In this document: one piece after another, positions 19,201 through 24,473 of the stretch | How positions within the stretch are numbered: the stretch's first letter is position 1 | Layout of the letters: each line of letters opens with the position of its first letter | Assembly: GCA_025846845.1 (NCBI GenBank) | Contig: JAOYTL010000023.1 | Location: 8,784-72,783, forward strand | Length of the DNA stretch: 64,000 bases | Source: Alloboseaceae bacterium BT-24-1 | GTDB lineage: Bacteria > Pseudomonadota > Alphaproteobacteria > Rhizobiales > Beijerinckiaceae | Reading direction: 5' to 3' | The notes under the pieces: generated by a model | What the model was told of the DNA's origin: nothing | What the model saw: only the letters and a program-made list of their open reading frames with translations | Database searches by the model: none | Program-made: the position numbers and the translations under genes

Positions 19201-19471
19201 AGCGGTCGCTGTCCGTGTCGGCTTGAGCCTGGCCTTCCCCTGGGAGCCCATCGAGGAGCCGCCTCAGCCTGTGACTCCTCCAGACCCAGCTCCGGTGCCT
19301 GATCCTGTGCAGACCCCGCCATTGCACGGCCCGGGCGGACCCAATCGTCCGATTGCGAACCTGCATGGTGGTGCAGGACAGGAACCGGCAAATCCGAACG
19401 TGCCGGCGGGGAAGTCGTTCATGCGGTTCGTCACGACAGATGAGAAGGCTGGATCAACTCTCGCCGCCTAG
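10262..19471 (+). CDS. Giant modular protein (3069 aa), putative T3SS-associated effector/toxin, DUF4781-like
   Basis: The start is preceded by AGGAGG 6 bases upstream. The N-terminus has no Sec signal and is Ser/Thr/Gln/Asn-rich (SQTTSTQSTNPIGS), as in type III substrates. A WVHPE motif occurs twice (residues 175-179 and 579-583), each before a charged/alanine-rich helical segment. Residues about 590-1010 resemble the uncharacterised DUF4781 region of very large bacterial proteins and include a hydrophobic segment near 820-850. A Gly/Ala/Pro-rich linker (about 1010-1150) leads to modules introduced by related stretches MPLWQQARQSPDGL (1154), MPLWDAARQNPETL (1783) and DPIAEARQSPDITT (2208). 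F-x-x-G-x-x-(Y/F)-P-like segments recur near 1385, 2156 and 2397. Further hydrophobic stretches lie near 2443-2490 and 2972-2994, before a Pro-rich tail. No catalytic motif can be assigned. Location next to a T3SS suggests secretion through it; this is inference. Confidence 0.7.
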   Translation: MRVNKPDGGLVSQTTSTQSTNPIGSLLKTLADVVRKVLQALAPVLSRVNYAASMTSAAGRNPKVIWAGELKPGQANTPQGQALIAKQERVLILLAQLLANSLANSDPAKAKENQVLVAQINAIILNDESTVAGQEAHDRGVETAAAEQKYGPGTAEKPQLMPSGGGGWIQSNGQWVHPELARARAAQDSAEARAVEARAKSDEATAQVEVYAADPEYRSAVAGANRTLAKTLAPEGITFEIKATKPLAQAQSDLKDAQGVAGKATQSRQKREQAETVLVDALEDKTKVRGPQGPNAQQARPANSTESSKVSDRRSDYEDKEVRAGFAEYGQLSAEADLLDVEISELVAKQLVRTTQPNTPERAEADRMLETAGNQRKVAQANRDVAVKASDLADAERDLAGVQLQAAPIEDAALNNLRSKSPHLFEQDGFTDGKSKYSGTLQSVSVDDDSKDGQLHATFVYEHKTLVIPLTFQPGAKNVRRSGHEREIDAAWNNIAGCGPNGLLGAQQRKQAAEKAYTSSTITQIDVNIDLAGKTIPALETALNTALTTKGPAIPVGGPGEAAPFPGAVKSTMNGVEVWVHPEVALILSALNATRELDKDLRLQREHAVAWHDYAVFTATQPTKLLNEDSGQHQSSMQAAYYRDRQTQATHQIELTFGAMAQQTLPDSKALFGAEHVLGGQALKSTLQLAGAAPEEAGRMAGKIQEIGGDQAQVAFVPFQYIDASVGSQQMLFAIVRGTDGKDHVVDGRGSDYVLDGRKPENIKSFIETYQNDNDLMDSGTIVVPKNLSFTAKGDKVETEAYQAHVKTFVEKYVDPIATGVAAGAPLLMLIPGVNVVAAPLAIVAGTYVGGRQLQEFGEDIYYGREITPGRLIMETLSAGATIFPATASASRAIGLRNAGMTTVASLRTSIGATYSRTPYYRHAGEIMQSATGGTIGFARTLDLASIAAGSPLLAVSAFNMMAHGDDPGMNPLMELMSFASGVYGTVSGLHARIEQGRAAPQPTARRPRHVANATTFTHHAPGTAALPGGLGGLGTARGGGSQGGTIVAQTQPTSGPQAGRNDGGEPTGSAKPENAGVEPVIGAEGVPTPLAAAAALPNVADAVAASQIANIGGTGHGDTGNGSADQQARPGRTAEEGTVNGPRQGEAGDRPFMPLWQQARQSPDGLALPADRRAEMEAAGKDIPPSGWQAAKPWKWQENAPDIRFSLLGRVRINPGPAGDAVRAALGAQVDSTPVGSPTWRSYMAGVGVRSNFRAIGAAMGEGPGAVRDALQSEAGLSIRPNEHRNVTGAQLGLPISHQTAFQFKGADLIAAGEQLIYGDPSQSAFDLLPKTGRVMPATKGSAQPQGHVVEIVYGLSLRSESVTLKPGETDVFGAPANNAAGFVRFEDGVPYKKVMLEDKLYLHPAWVNELPTSISKFIPRVALERRYEVAMDAMFHQDFTVSREFLDLNQVVLGKLRLRTQVVVNNADDAAALAAAPSAEKLQELLAKGAIDQDQRLTYVRGSGSGLRQSAVPGLPLKETIVDLAGNERRVWSPGSSRLEVIVNEQFGPRGLINPDRPLLAKAPTTFSHYIPSDGPIFWGLFGDAQNVALTVDRTVAWSVPALPVGVPGVRWLQLPLSASIEGRLFYRTKLPDAAPAVAAERTTSWEFPQADGLTLAVEGPRWLKRLDARAETGRVAVFPRGGNEAVGKWLNQLEAGASPSQKQAVADFRRDVLPGLKDESFLTPVQASAVHDFIAGQARPKTGRPEDGVVELRPGALELPLKAWYEMQGFTVEIARRDPMPLWDAARQNPETLRVRSEPDGDSASRPAKPATETPDALKPHFWSVGSSHALDAATGPGYLRHLTDGTGAAPEDIMARIRDRLEQEANKPQPRDLSAAALPQGGPNQLLIAKGRGLIGQSPDQKVDGALNLVLDYLGNAREIAPSYRQAIADLGHLVGQIENPGQSTFDARLPAVLARADSYVLSRVLNPGAEWPLTVALRPAAPTPAAAQQSASVAPTVPAMPLRTAGSDALLSSGVDSLIGQHGVSLMPNLAAQVRANKAFKQTPDDDRAVRLFPQPSSDPGVQTRFALTLQRPVDVYGQQGGAPATGLRTADTQFFDSYADAAAAVANLPPPKGSLRGGFVYKVEADAKGIAGIGKLAEIPVDWLPGAQFVYRSGDVFPAVALRPVSGPAAANQPAIVAQTQAAPSAQPHVGQAGIANKASTDPIAEARQSPDITTRPAYAGPDSSLRKSFVDPANAYWRKKTANGKLPEPDAQMKAQTAYLAIAQSPDDHALKGRPLHKKVTDYATRQVPHLFGSHDYTAIRYIEGPLPPQQIMGGGGSHPTLNLSDFTLHSTFEGAREAVQQRPAPAKKKGRKQAAPGGYVYRLVGPKDVLTDAIASGSISPKLVEGGLRVFEDGSVYPYSVVNRDAAYAPQPGEAFVKGDQPVGRKDKLKIIGTNVGYVGGAAFGAYMTARLGTGSHIGARDLLSSLAIYAWLFRGGVAGIRQGAKIRLQKRQDSAALVSNVAHDKFKPGEAVLDQIGRQVTGGRGWRLGIKRTDRQRYDSAIEVAKHAVENNKTPDPATMMVVREAVVDMATKPLLGKRGFFHHVGNKSEVEKAAAELHQDPTQSAPWLTIADAHLNILKRRTTGWQGAVWGHSRADRMNYLLAFETILKNRGDVEAMKVLETAPGRLISPNTPTGRILEFARYASFGISNANTTRLVTNPFADPAAYGYLGVLDTFGGTADLASNSASAAFLFGNLPGVVGTASKRGVGDADFNAPKKAADELSAASTGGNVPATPAQAQSAPPAQGSGSGSTGKNKKPHPTYAATSGGGRIIGPVRRFFAGGGDPRAVYHDGRLPDGPPEADGTQKYKPMHKPSLIQRWPQYASAGDTYGMVPFFVADSIHAANAFAAGQPVLGGIELLKVAADWYVFRGAQKDYIDEYRSNRGMGPIVWHSRVTDMFNAPLNGAERNPASVDKPWLRNGLPPLVLLGAAVAVRVGLSLAFPWEPIEEPPQPVTPPDPAPVPDPVQTPPLHGPGGPNRPIANLHGGAGQEPANPNVPAGKSFMRFVTTDEKAGSTLAA

Positions 19472-19587
19472 CCGGAGATGGAGCGGTTACCCGGGTTTGC
19501 GCTAGGCGATTTGGGCTGCACCGAAGCTTTTTCGTCGTTGGCATTGGGATGCGAGCGGGGCTATGGCGATGAGACGCTGCGCTGGTT

Positions 19588-19623
19588 CAATGTCCGGTAA
19601 CAGTTGGCCGAAAGCGGACATTG
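19588..19623 (+). repeat. 9-bp inverted repeat downstream of the giant gene
   Basis: CAATGTCCG at 19588-19596 and its exact complement CGGACATTG at 19615-19623, with an 18-base spacer. It lies in the roughly 200 bases after the giant gene, in which I see no gene. It may form a weak stem or be the footprint of a lost element. Confidence 0.35.
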
Positions 19624-19675
19624 CCCAGGTCCACCAAGGGTCGAGAGCGAAGCTTTCCGTGTGATCTCGGTGGTT

Positions 19676-19956
19676 TCAGGCCCCCGCAACCAATTTTACC
19701 GAACGTCGATCTTCGGCCGTCAAAGCCGCCCTTTCAGGGGCGGCTTTTTTGTTGTCCGCGCCCAAGGCTATCTCGACCATGCCCGGGATCTCGCCGACCA
19801 GTTCAATCTCGTAGCCGCCCTCGGTGGCGTGGACGACAATGGCCTCAATCAGTGAGCGCAGGATCGTCGGTGCCTCCTGATGGGTCTCCTCCTGGTCGAG
19901 GGCCTTCCTGAGCGCCCCCACCCGCTGCCGATAGAGACCGGCGAGATCGAGCCCAG
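19676..19956 (-). pseudogene. Serine-recombinase C-terminal fragment
   Basis: The frame reads LAGLYRQRVGALRKALDQEE, then EAPTILRSLIEAIVVHATEG and GMVEIALGADNKKAA, ending RRSVKLVAGA. This is the C-terminal tail of large serine recombinases of prophages and integrative elements (a LYR-x-K-V segment, an ILRxLIE segment and a SVKxVAGA end). The catalytic N-terminal domain is absent: upstream, the sequence runs straight into a helicase fragment. The gene is therefore a remnant left by a deletion. A terminator-like hairpin lies within it. Confidence 0.75.
19723..19750 (+). terminator. Terminator-like hairpin with T-run
   Basis: AAGCCGCCC, a 6-base loop, GGGCGGCTT and then four more T. On the plus strand this has the form of an intrinsic terminator and is the first good candidate downstream of the giant gene, about 250 bases from its stop. 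It also codes for part of the recombinase remnant on the other strand, so its function is uncertain. Confidence 0.45.
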
Positions 19957-20275
19957 CCGCTGAGCGCGTCCTATGCGCTGTTCAACGATCATCGGATTCC
20001 AGGGCAGGTCACAATCGACCAGCACATTTGCGAACTGAAGGTTGATGCCCGCCGATCCGGATTCGGTCGAAACGATCACGCGGCAGGCCCTGTTTGAAGC
20101 GCGCGATCGTTTCCTGATCGCGCTGTCTGGAATCGCCGTTGATGAGGCCGGCGCGGAGCCCACTGGCCTCCAGGAAATTCTGGATGGTCGTCTGCGTCTC
20201 GCGGCGCGTTGTGAAAATGACGAGGCCCAACTGCTTGGAGGGCGCCTGCGAGAGGTACGACGGGACCAGTATGTT
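19944..20275 (-). pseudogene. SNF2/DEAD-type helicase C-terminal domain remnant, frameshifted
   Basis: Two frames together give a helicase C-terminal domain. The first (about 20275-20095) reads SQAPSKQLGLVIFTTRRETQ, NFLEASGLRAGLINGDS and RQRDQETIARFKQG, the motif IV region. The second (about 20100-19944) reads RVIVSTESGSAGINLQFANV and LVDCDLPWNPMIVEQRIGRA, helicase motifs V and VI. A single frameshift near 20090-20100 separates them. The N-terminal ATPase core is missing, and the fragment runs into the recombinase tail. Helicases of this type are common in mobile and defence islands, so this probably marks a lost island. Confidence 0.75.
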
Positions 20276-20632
20276 CTAAGCGCGCATCACATCTGCCAGC
20301 ATCCAGTTGCAGGAGACGACGCTCAGGATCTGAACACTGCTGGGCAGTTCGAGAAGATACTCGGCGTCCTTTTCAAGGTGCCTGATCCGGGTCGGGTCGG
20401 CTCCGGCCCAACGGGTCATCGCTTCCATGCTGTCCCAGAACGAAGTGACCATGAAGAAGCTGGAATCCGCCTGATCCTCCCGAAACATCTGGACGCCGCG
20501 CGCCCCGAGCGACTCGAGCTTTTTCACCCCGTGGTCGTAGAGATACCGGGTGTACTCGTTCGCCAGGGCGCTGCTGGTCCGGCCTCGCCAGATGCGAGCG
20601 ATGCCGCCAGGTGCCGTGCTCGACTGATTCAT
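20276..20632 (-). CDS. Antibiotic-biosynthesis-monooxygenase (ABM)-like small protein
   Basis: ATG at 20632 with AGGAAA 7 bases upstream gives a 118-aa protein. The segments IARIWRGRTSSALANEYTRY, MFREDQADSSFFMVTSFWDS and MEAMTRWAGADPTRIRHLEK follow the ABM/dimeric alpha-beta barrel pattern (ARIW-G start, F-x-x-x-S-x-W-x-S-M-E-A strand and helix, a loop around GxDP, then YLLEL). Such proteins act as small monooxygenases or dissociating subunits; the substrate is unknown. It lies just downstream of dctM on the same strand and may belong to the transporter operon. The last roughly 10 residues touch the helicase scar, so the C-terminus may be altered. Confidence 0.65.
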   Translation of the reverse strand: MNQSSTAPGGIARIWRGRTSSALANEYTRYLYDHGVKKLESLGARGVQMFREDQADSSFFMVTSFWDSMEAMTRWAGADPTRIRHLEKDAEYLLELPSSVQILSVVSCNWMLADVMRA

Positions 20633-20658
20633 CGCGATTTTCCTGTTTATGATTGAAA

Positions 20659-21921
20659 TCATCTGATCAGCGCCAGCGTGAACCATGGCCAGATACTGAG
20701 AATGACCAGGACCACGCAGGTTGCCAGGCAGAAGGGTAGTGACATGGCGAAGACGTCGCTCGGCTTGGTGTTCGTCAGCGATGCGCCGACGAAGAGCGCA
20801 GCCCCGACCGGCGGCGACACCAGCCCGAGAGTCAGATTGATCGAGACCACCACTCCGAAATGGATCGGATCGATGCCATAGAGGCCTGTCGCGATCGGAT
20901 AGAGGATCGGCACGATCAGGATCAGCCCTGCGACGCCGTCGATCACCGTGCCGATGACCAGCAGGATGAGGTTGAGCCAGAGCATGAAGCTGACCGGTCC
21001 GCTCGCCACCGAGGTCATCCAGTTGGCGACGACCTGCGGCACCTGGCCGTGGACCAGGACCCAGGTGAAGACGTTGGCGGCGGCGACGAGATAAAGAACG
21101 ATCGCCGTGTTGAGCCCGGTCCGCAGGAACATCCGCGGCAGTTCGCGCAGATCGATCTCACGATAGCCCAGGCCGAGGCCCAGTGCCGCGACGCAGGCCA
21201 GAGCGGCCGATTCCGTCGGGCTCGCCAATCCAGTCATGACGCTGACCAGAATGACGATCGGGATCAGCATGGTCGGCAGGCCGCGCATGAAACGGCCGAT
21301 GCGCTCGCGGACCGAAGCATGGGGCTCGACGGGATAGGCGAGCCAAAAGCCCATCAGCCAGATTACCAGGCAGAAGGCCGCTATGATCAGCAGGCCGGGA
21401 ATGATCCCCGCGACGAACATGTCGCCGATCGGCGCCTGTACCATCACGCCATAGATCACGAAGATCAGCGAGGGCGGGATGATGGGTCCGAGCAATCCCG
21501 CCGAGACGGTGGTCGCGACGGCAAAGTTCTTGTCGTAGCCCTTGCGTACCATCTCCGGCACGAGCGTCTGAGCCATGATCGCGATCTGGGTCGTCGACGA
21601 TCCCAGGATCGACGAGATCAGCCCGTTGGCGAAGACGTTGACATAAGCGAGGCTGCCGCGGATCCGGCCGGTGATGGCCATGGTCATCCCGAGCAGCCGC
21701 GTGGTGATCCCGCCTGCGTTCATGAACTCGCCGACCAGGATGAACAGCGGCAGGGCGAGCAGGCCGTAGGAATCGATGCCGCCGAAGAGCTGGATCAGGT
21801 AGGAATCGAAGAGCTGCCAGCTTCGTGTCGCCACGATATAGGACAACGTCGCAAGGCAGAGCACGAGCCCGATCGGCAGGCCGGCCAGCAGGAAGGCGGT
21901 GAAGGCTGCACCAGTGAGCAT
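20659..21921 (-). CDS. dctM: TRAP transporter large permease subunit DctM
   Basis: A 420-aa, about 12-helix membrane protein of the DctM family, the ion-coupled permease of TRAP uptake systems. Family blocks include LLALPLFILVGEFMNAGGIT, ANGLISSILGSSTTQIAIMA, SAGLLGPIIPPSLIFVIYGV and the C-terminal NLTLGLVSPPVGAALFVGAS. The full expected length is present. It follows dctQ with one base between genes and is followed by the ABM-like gene, so dctP-dctQ-dctM-ABM is a likely unit. Confidence 0.95.
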   Translation of the reverse strand: MLTGAAFTAFLLAGLPIGLVLCLATLSYIVATRSWQLFDSYLIQLFGGIDSYGLLALPLFILVGEFMNAGGITTRLLGMTMAITGRIRGSLAYVNVFANGLISSILGSSTTQIAIMAQTLVPEMVRKGYDKNFAVATTVSAGLLGPIIPPSLIFVIYGVMVQAPIGDMFVAGIIPGLLIIAAFCLVIWLMGFWLAYPVEPHASVRERIGRFMRGLPTMLIPIVILVSVMTGLASPTESAALACVAALGLGLGYREIDLRELPRMFLRTGLNTAIVLYLVAAANVFTWVLVHGQVPQVVANWMTSVASGPVSFMLWLNLILLVIGTVIDGVAGLILIVPILYPIATGLYGIDPIHFGVVVSINLTLGLVSPPVGAALFVGASLTNTKPSDVFAMSLPFCLATCVVLVILSIWPWFTLALIR

Positions 21922-21922
21922 G

Positions 21923-22555
21923 TCAGCCTGCCTCCAGCGTCGCGGCGACGTCGGTGGCGATCCGTTCGCGTTCTGCCCAGCCCAGGTCCTCGACCAGATT
22001 GGCGAGACAGTGAATGCTGACTCCGACCGCGTAGAGCGGCAGCATGAGCAGGACGATCCATTTCGGAAGCCCCAGCGTCTGGGTCGGATCAGTGTAGAGG
22101 AAGTTCAGCGACGCGGCGGTATAGGCCGCGATATCGAAGCCCGACCATGCCAGCTGCACCGGGTCGAAGAGCCGCCAGCACAGCACGATCAGGAAAAGCC
22201 CGTAGGCGAGGCCAATTACGGTCAGCGTCGCGTCGACGATCCTGCGCTTGGCTTGCCCGAGCGTATCGATGACGAGCGTCACAGCGAAGTTGAGCCGCTG
22301 GCGCACCGTCAGCGAGGTGCCGATGAAACAGGTCGCGACCATCAGATAGATCGCGAGCTCGTCGACCCAGATCAACGGCCGGCCGGCAGCCCGGGTTGCG
22401 ATGTTCAGCAGGATCAGCGCGAAGATCGCGGCGACGAAGGCGGTCACCAGCACCTTTTCACCAGCGGCGACGCCGCGGCTGACGGCCTGCGTCACCTCCG
22501 CGACGGTCCTGCGACGGCAGCGCAGGACTGCCGCGTCTCGCGCGATGAGATCCAT
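21923..22555 (-). CDS. dctQ: TRAP transporter small permease subunit DctQ
   Basis: A 210-aa protein with four hydrophobic segments and the family block NIATRAAGRPLIWVDELAIY (Arg, then W-x-x-E-x-x-x-Y), followed by ATCFIGTSLTVRQRLNFAVT. It forms the membrane partner of DctM. It carries an N-terminal extension and a somewhat longer loop than the shortest family members. It lies 31 bases after dctP. Confidence 0.92.
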   Translation of the reverse strand: MDLIARDAAVLRCRRRTVAEVTQAVSRGVAAGEKVLVTAFVAAIFALILLNIATRAAGRPLIWVDELAIYLMVATCFIGTSLTVRQRLNFAVTLVIDTLGQAKRRIVDATLTVIGLAYGLFLIVLCWRLFDPVQLAWSGFDIAAYTAASLNFLYTDPTQTLGLPKWIVLLMLPLYAVGVSIHCLANLVEDLGWAERERIATDVAATLEAG

Positions 22556-22586
22556 TGGGCTTCTCCTGTTGCGCGACCGGCCGACG

Positions 22587-23561
22587 TCACCGGGTGAAGG
22601 CGCGCAGCGCCTTCAGATCGGGCGCCTTGGATTCCCAGCGCGCATCCCAGGCTTTGACGATCTCCGTGAAAGCCTCGCGCGCGATCGGCCGCATTTCGAA
22701 ACCGGCTTCCGCCAGGCGCTTGCGGAAGGCTTCCTCATTGGCGACGAACTCGTTGCGGATGAATTTCATCTGCTTGGCGACGAGGTCGCGGATCAACTTC
22801 TGATCGGCCTCGCTCAGGTCGCGCCAGACCCTCGCCGAGAAGGCCGCGGCCATCGGCGCCATGACGTGATTGGTCACCAGCATGGTTTTGGCGAGCTGGT
22901 TGTACTTGTTGTAGAATGTCGCCTCGAAATCCATGTCGATACCATCGACCTGGCCATTGGCGAGCGCGTCATAGACACCGGCGAACGGCACCGGCGTCGG
23001 CGCGGCACCGAGCAGTTCGTAGAAATCGCGCGCCGGCGCCGACGGTATGACGCGGATCTTCTTGCCCTTGATATCGGAGATCCCTGTCGATTTGTCGCGG
23101 GTCAGGATCTGGCGCAGGCCAGTCATGCCATATCCGAGGCCGATGGCGCCGATGCTGGCCGGGAAGCGCTCGAGAATCTTCTCAGCGAACGGGCTCTCCA
23201 GGACGGCCCGGGCCTGATCCATGTCCTTGACGAGGAACGGAGCGTGCAATGCGGCCAGCTCCGGCACGCGGTTCGACAGTTCGGCGGTGGTCAGCCAGCC
23301 CATGTCGAGCGCCCCGGTCTGGATCTGCTGGATCATCTGGGCTTCCGAGCCGAGCTGGCTCGACGGAAAAACCGCCACCGAAAGCCGCCCGTTCGTCGCA
23401 GCCTTGAGGTCCTCTCCGAAAGCCTGCGCGCTCAGGGTCCATTGCTGGTTCGGCGGCACGACGAGGCCGATGCGGATTGTGCGTGCGTCCTGGGCCACAG
23501 CCGCCGAAGCGGTGAAGAGGCTTGCGAGTAGCAACGCTTTCGACGTCAATTTCGACAGCAT
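22587..23561 (-). CDS. dctP: TRAP transporter substrate-binding protein DctP
   Basis: Start at 23561 (MLSKLTSKALLLASLFTASA, signal peptide cleaved after AVAQ), preceded by AGGGG; an upstream ATG in the frame lacks signal-peptide character. The 324-aa protein has the DctP layout: TIRIGLVVPPNQQWTLSAQA at the start of the mature part, the PFLVKDMDQAR segment, GKKIRVIPSAPARDFYELLG with the conserved substrate-carboxylate-binding Arg in the IRV block, then the FAGVYDALANGQVDGIDMDF signature. The ligand cannot be named. Its gene is divergent from the tetR gene with an operator-like palindrome between them. Confidence 0.93.
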   Translation of the reverse strand: MLSKLTSKALLLASLFTASAAVAQDARTIRIGLVVPPNQQWTLSAQAFGEDLKAATNGRLSVAVFPSSQLGSEAQMIQQIQTGALDMGWLTTAELSNRVPELAALHAPFLVKDMDQARAVLESPFAEKILERFPASIGAIGLGYGMTGLRQILTRDKSTGISDIKGKKIRVIPSAPARDFYELLGAAPTPVPFAGVYDALANGQVDGIDMDFEATFYNKYNQLAKTMLVTNHVMAPMAAAFSARVWRDLSEADQKLIRDLVAKQMKFIRNEFVANEEAFRKRLAEAGFEMRPIAREAFTEIVKAWDARWESKAPDLKALRAFTR

Positions 23562-23611
23562 GATCGGATTCCCCTCGGGGTTTTCCAGGCTCGCCCTCAC
23601 GATACCTGATG

Positions 23612-23625
23612 AAAACAATTGTTTT
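23612..23625. promoter_or_regulatory. Palindromic operator candidate between dctP and tetR
   Basis: AAAACAATTGTTTT is a perfect 14-base palindrome in an AT-rich patch of the 180-base divergent gap. Its inner 12 bases, AAACAATTGTTT, differ only at the two central positions from the palindrome AAACATATGTTT found just before the dehydrogenase gene at 24474. The pair is best explained as binding sites for the adjacent TetR protein. Confidence 0.6.
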
Positions 23626-23741
23626 AATCATCTGTTTGTAAAAAACTGTTGTCAAGCGGCTTTCGCTCGCGATCTGGCGCCGCTAGCGATAGAGCGACAA
23701 TCCGTCCGCGCAGGCGCCTGGACTCATGGAAGGACGATTCG

Positions 23742-24395
23742 ATGAAGCGAGCAGCGCCGGCGGCGAGCGAACCTGATACGAGGGAGCGGATCCTGGCCGC
23801 TGCACTCACTGTCTTTGCCGAGCGCGGCTTCGACGCCGGCACCGTGCGCGACATCACCGAGGCGGCCCGCGTCAACACCGCCGCGATCAACTATTATTTT
23901 CGCTCCAAGGACGAGCTGATCCGCCAGGTTTTCGAGGCCGGGCTGAAGCCGATCATTCGGGCAAGGAGCAGCGCGCTCGATGCCTGCATCCGGCAGGCGG
24001 CGCCGGCGCTGCCGAAGATTGCGGCCGTCGCCGAAGCACTTGTCAGGCCCCTCGTAGAGCTCGGAGCCGGCGAATACCGGGACGTCATGACAATTCTGAT
24101 GCAGGTCCGCACCGGGCAGCTGCCACTGACAAAACGAATCGTCGAAGAGCAGTTCGGCCCGGTCCACGAACGTTTCGTCGACCTGCTGCAGAAGCTGCTG
24201 CCCGACCTGTCACGCACCGAAATCGCACTCCGCTACGACTGCGCGCGCGGCGCCGTCCTGCAGACGCTCGTGCATCTTGCGCCTGCCGCGGCGCTCGCGG
24301 TCGCCGAGACCGACCGCGAACGGGCCGATCACGAGAAGACCGTCCGCCGCCTCGTTCGCTTCGTCTCCGCCGGTCTCGAGGCGCCGCCCGGATAA
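23742..24395 (+). CDS. TetR-family transcriptional regulator of the TRAP/dehydrogenase locus
   Basis: Start at 23742, with AAGGA upstream, gives 217 aa. The N-terminal helix-turn-helix is typical: RERILAAALTVFAERGFDAG, then TVRDITEAARVNTAAINYYF and RSKDELIRQVFEAG. The C-terminal half is a helical ligand domain resembling the CecR/C-terminal TetR type. It is divergent from dctP and followed by the aldehyde dehydrogenase gene. Palindromes sharing the core AAACAWWTGTTT lie on both sides, so it probably represses both units until the transported substrate or a product binds. The inducer is unknown. Confidence 0.88.
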   Translation: MKRAAPAASEPDTRERILAAALTVFAERGFDAGTVRDITEAARVNTAAINYYFRSKDELIRQVFEAGLKPIIRARSSALDACIRQAAPALPKIAAVAEALVRPLVELGAGEYRDVMTILMQVRTGQLPLTKRIVEEQFGPVHERFVDLLQKLLPDLSRTEIALRYDCARGAVLQTLVHLAPAAALAVAETDRERADHEKTVRRLVRFVSAGLEAPPG

Positions 24396-24436
24396 GCCTC
24401 GCCGAGGGCTCTTGCCAGTGTCGTAGATTCAAATAT

Positions 24437-24455
24437 ATGTTTCAAACATATGTTT
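24437..24455. promoter_or_regulatory. Overlapping palindromes before the aldehyde dehydrogenase gene
   Basis: Two dyads share one half: ATGTTT-C-AAACAT (24437-24449) and AAACATATGTTT (24444-24455, perfect). The half-site AAACAT thus occurs three times in 19 bases. The site ends 18 bases before the start codon at 24474, where no good ribosome-binding site is seen, so the promoter probably overlaps it and the leader is very short. It matches the site at 23612-23625. Confidence 0.6.
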
Positions 24456-24473
24456 TGAAATTGGCGATGCTCG

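Noticed and set aside
19604..19855. An 83-residue plus-strand frame after the giant gene
   Set aside because: It overlaps the recombinase remnant, which has clear family likeness on the other strand, and has no good ribosome-binding site.
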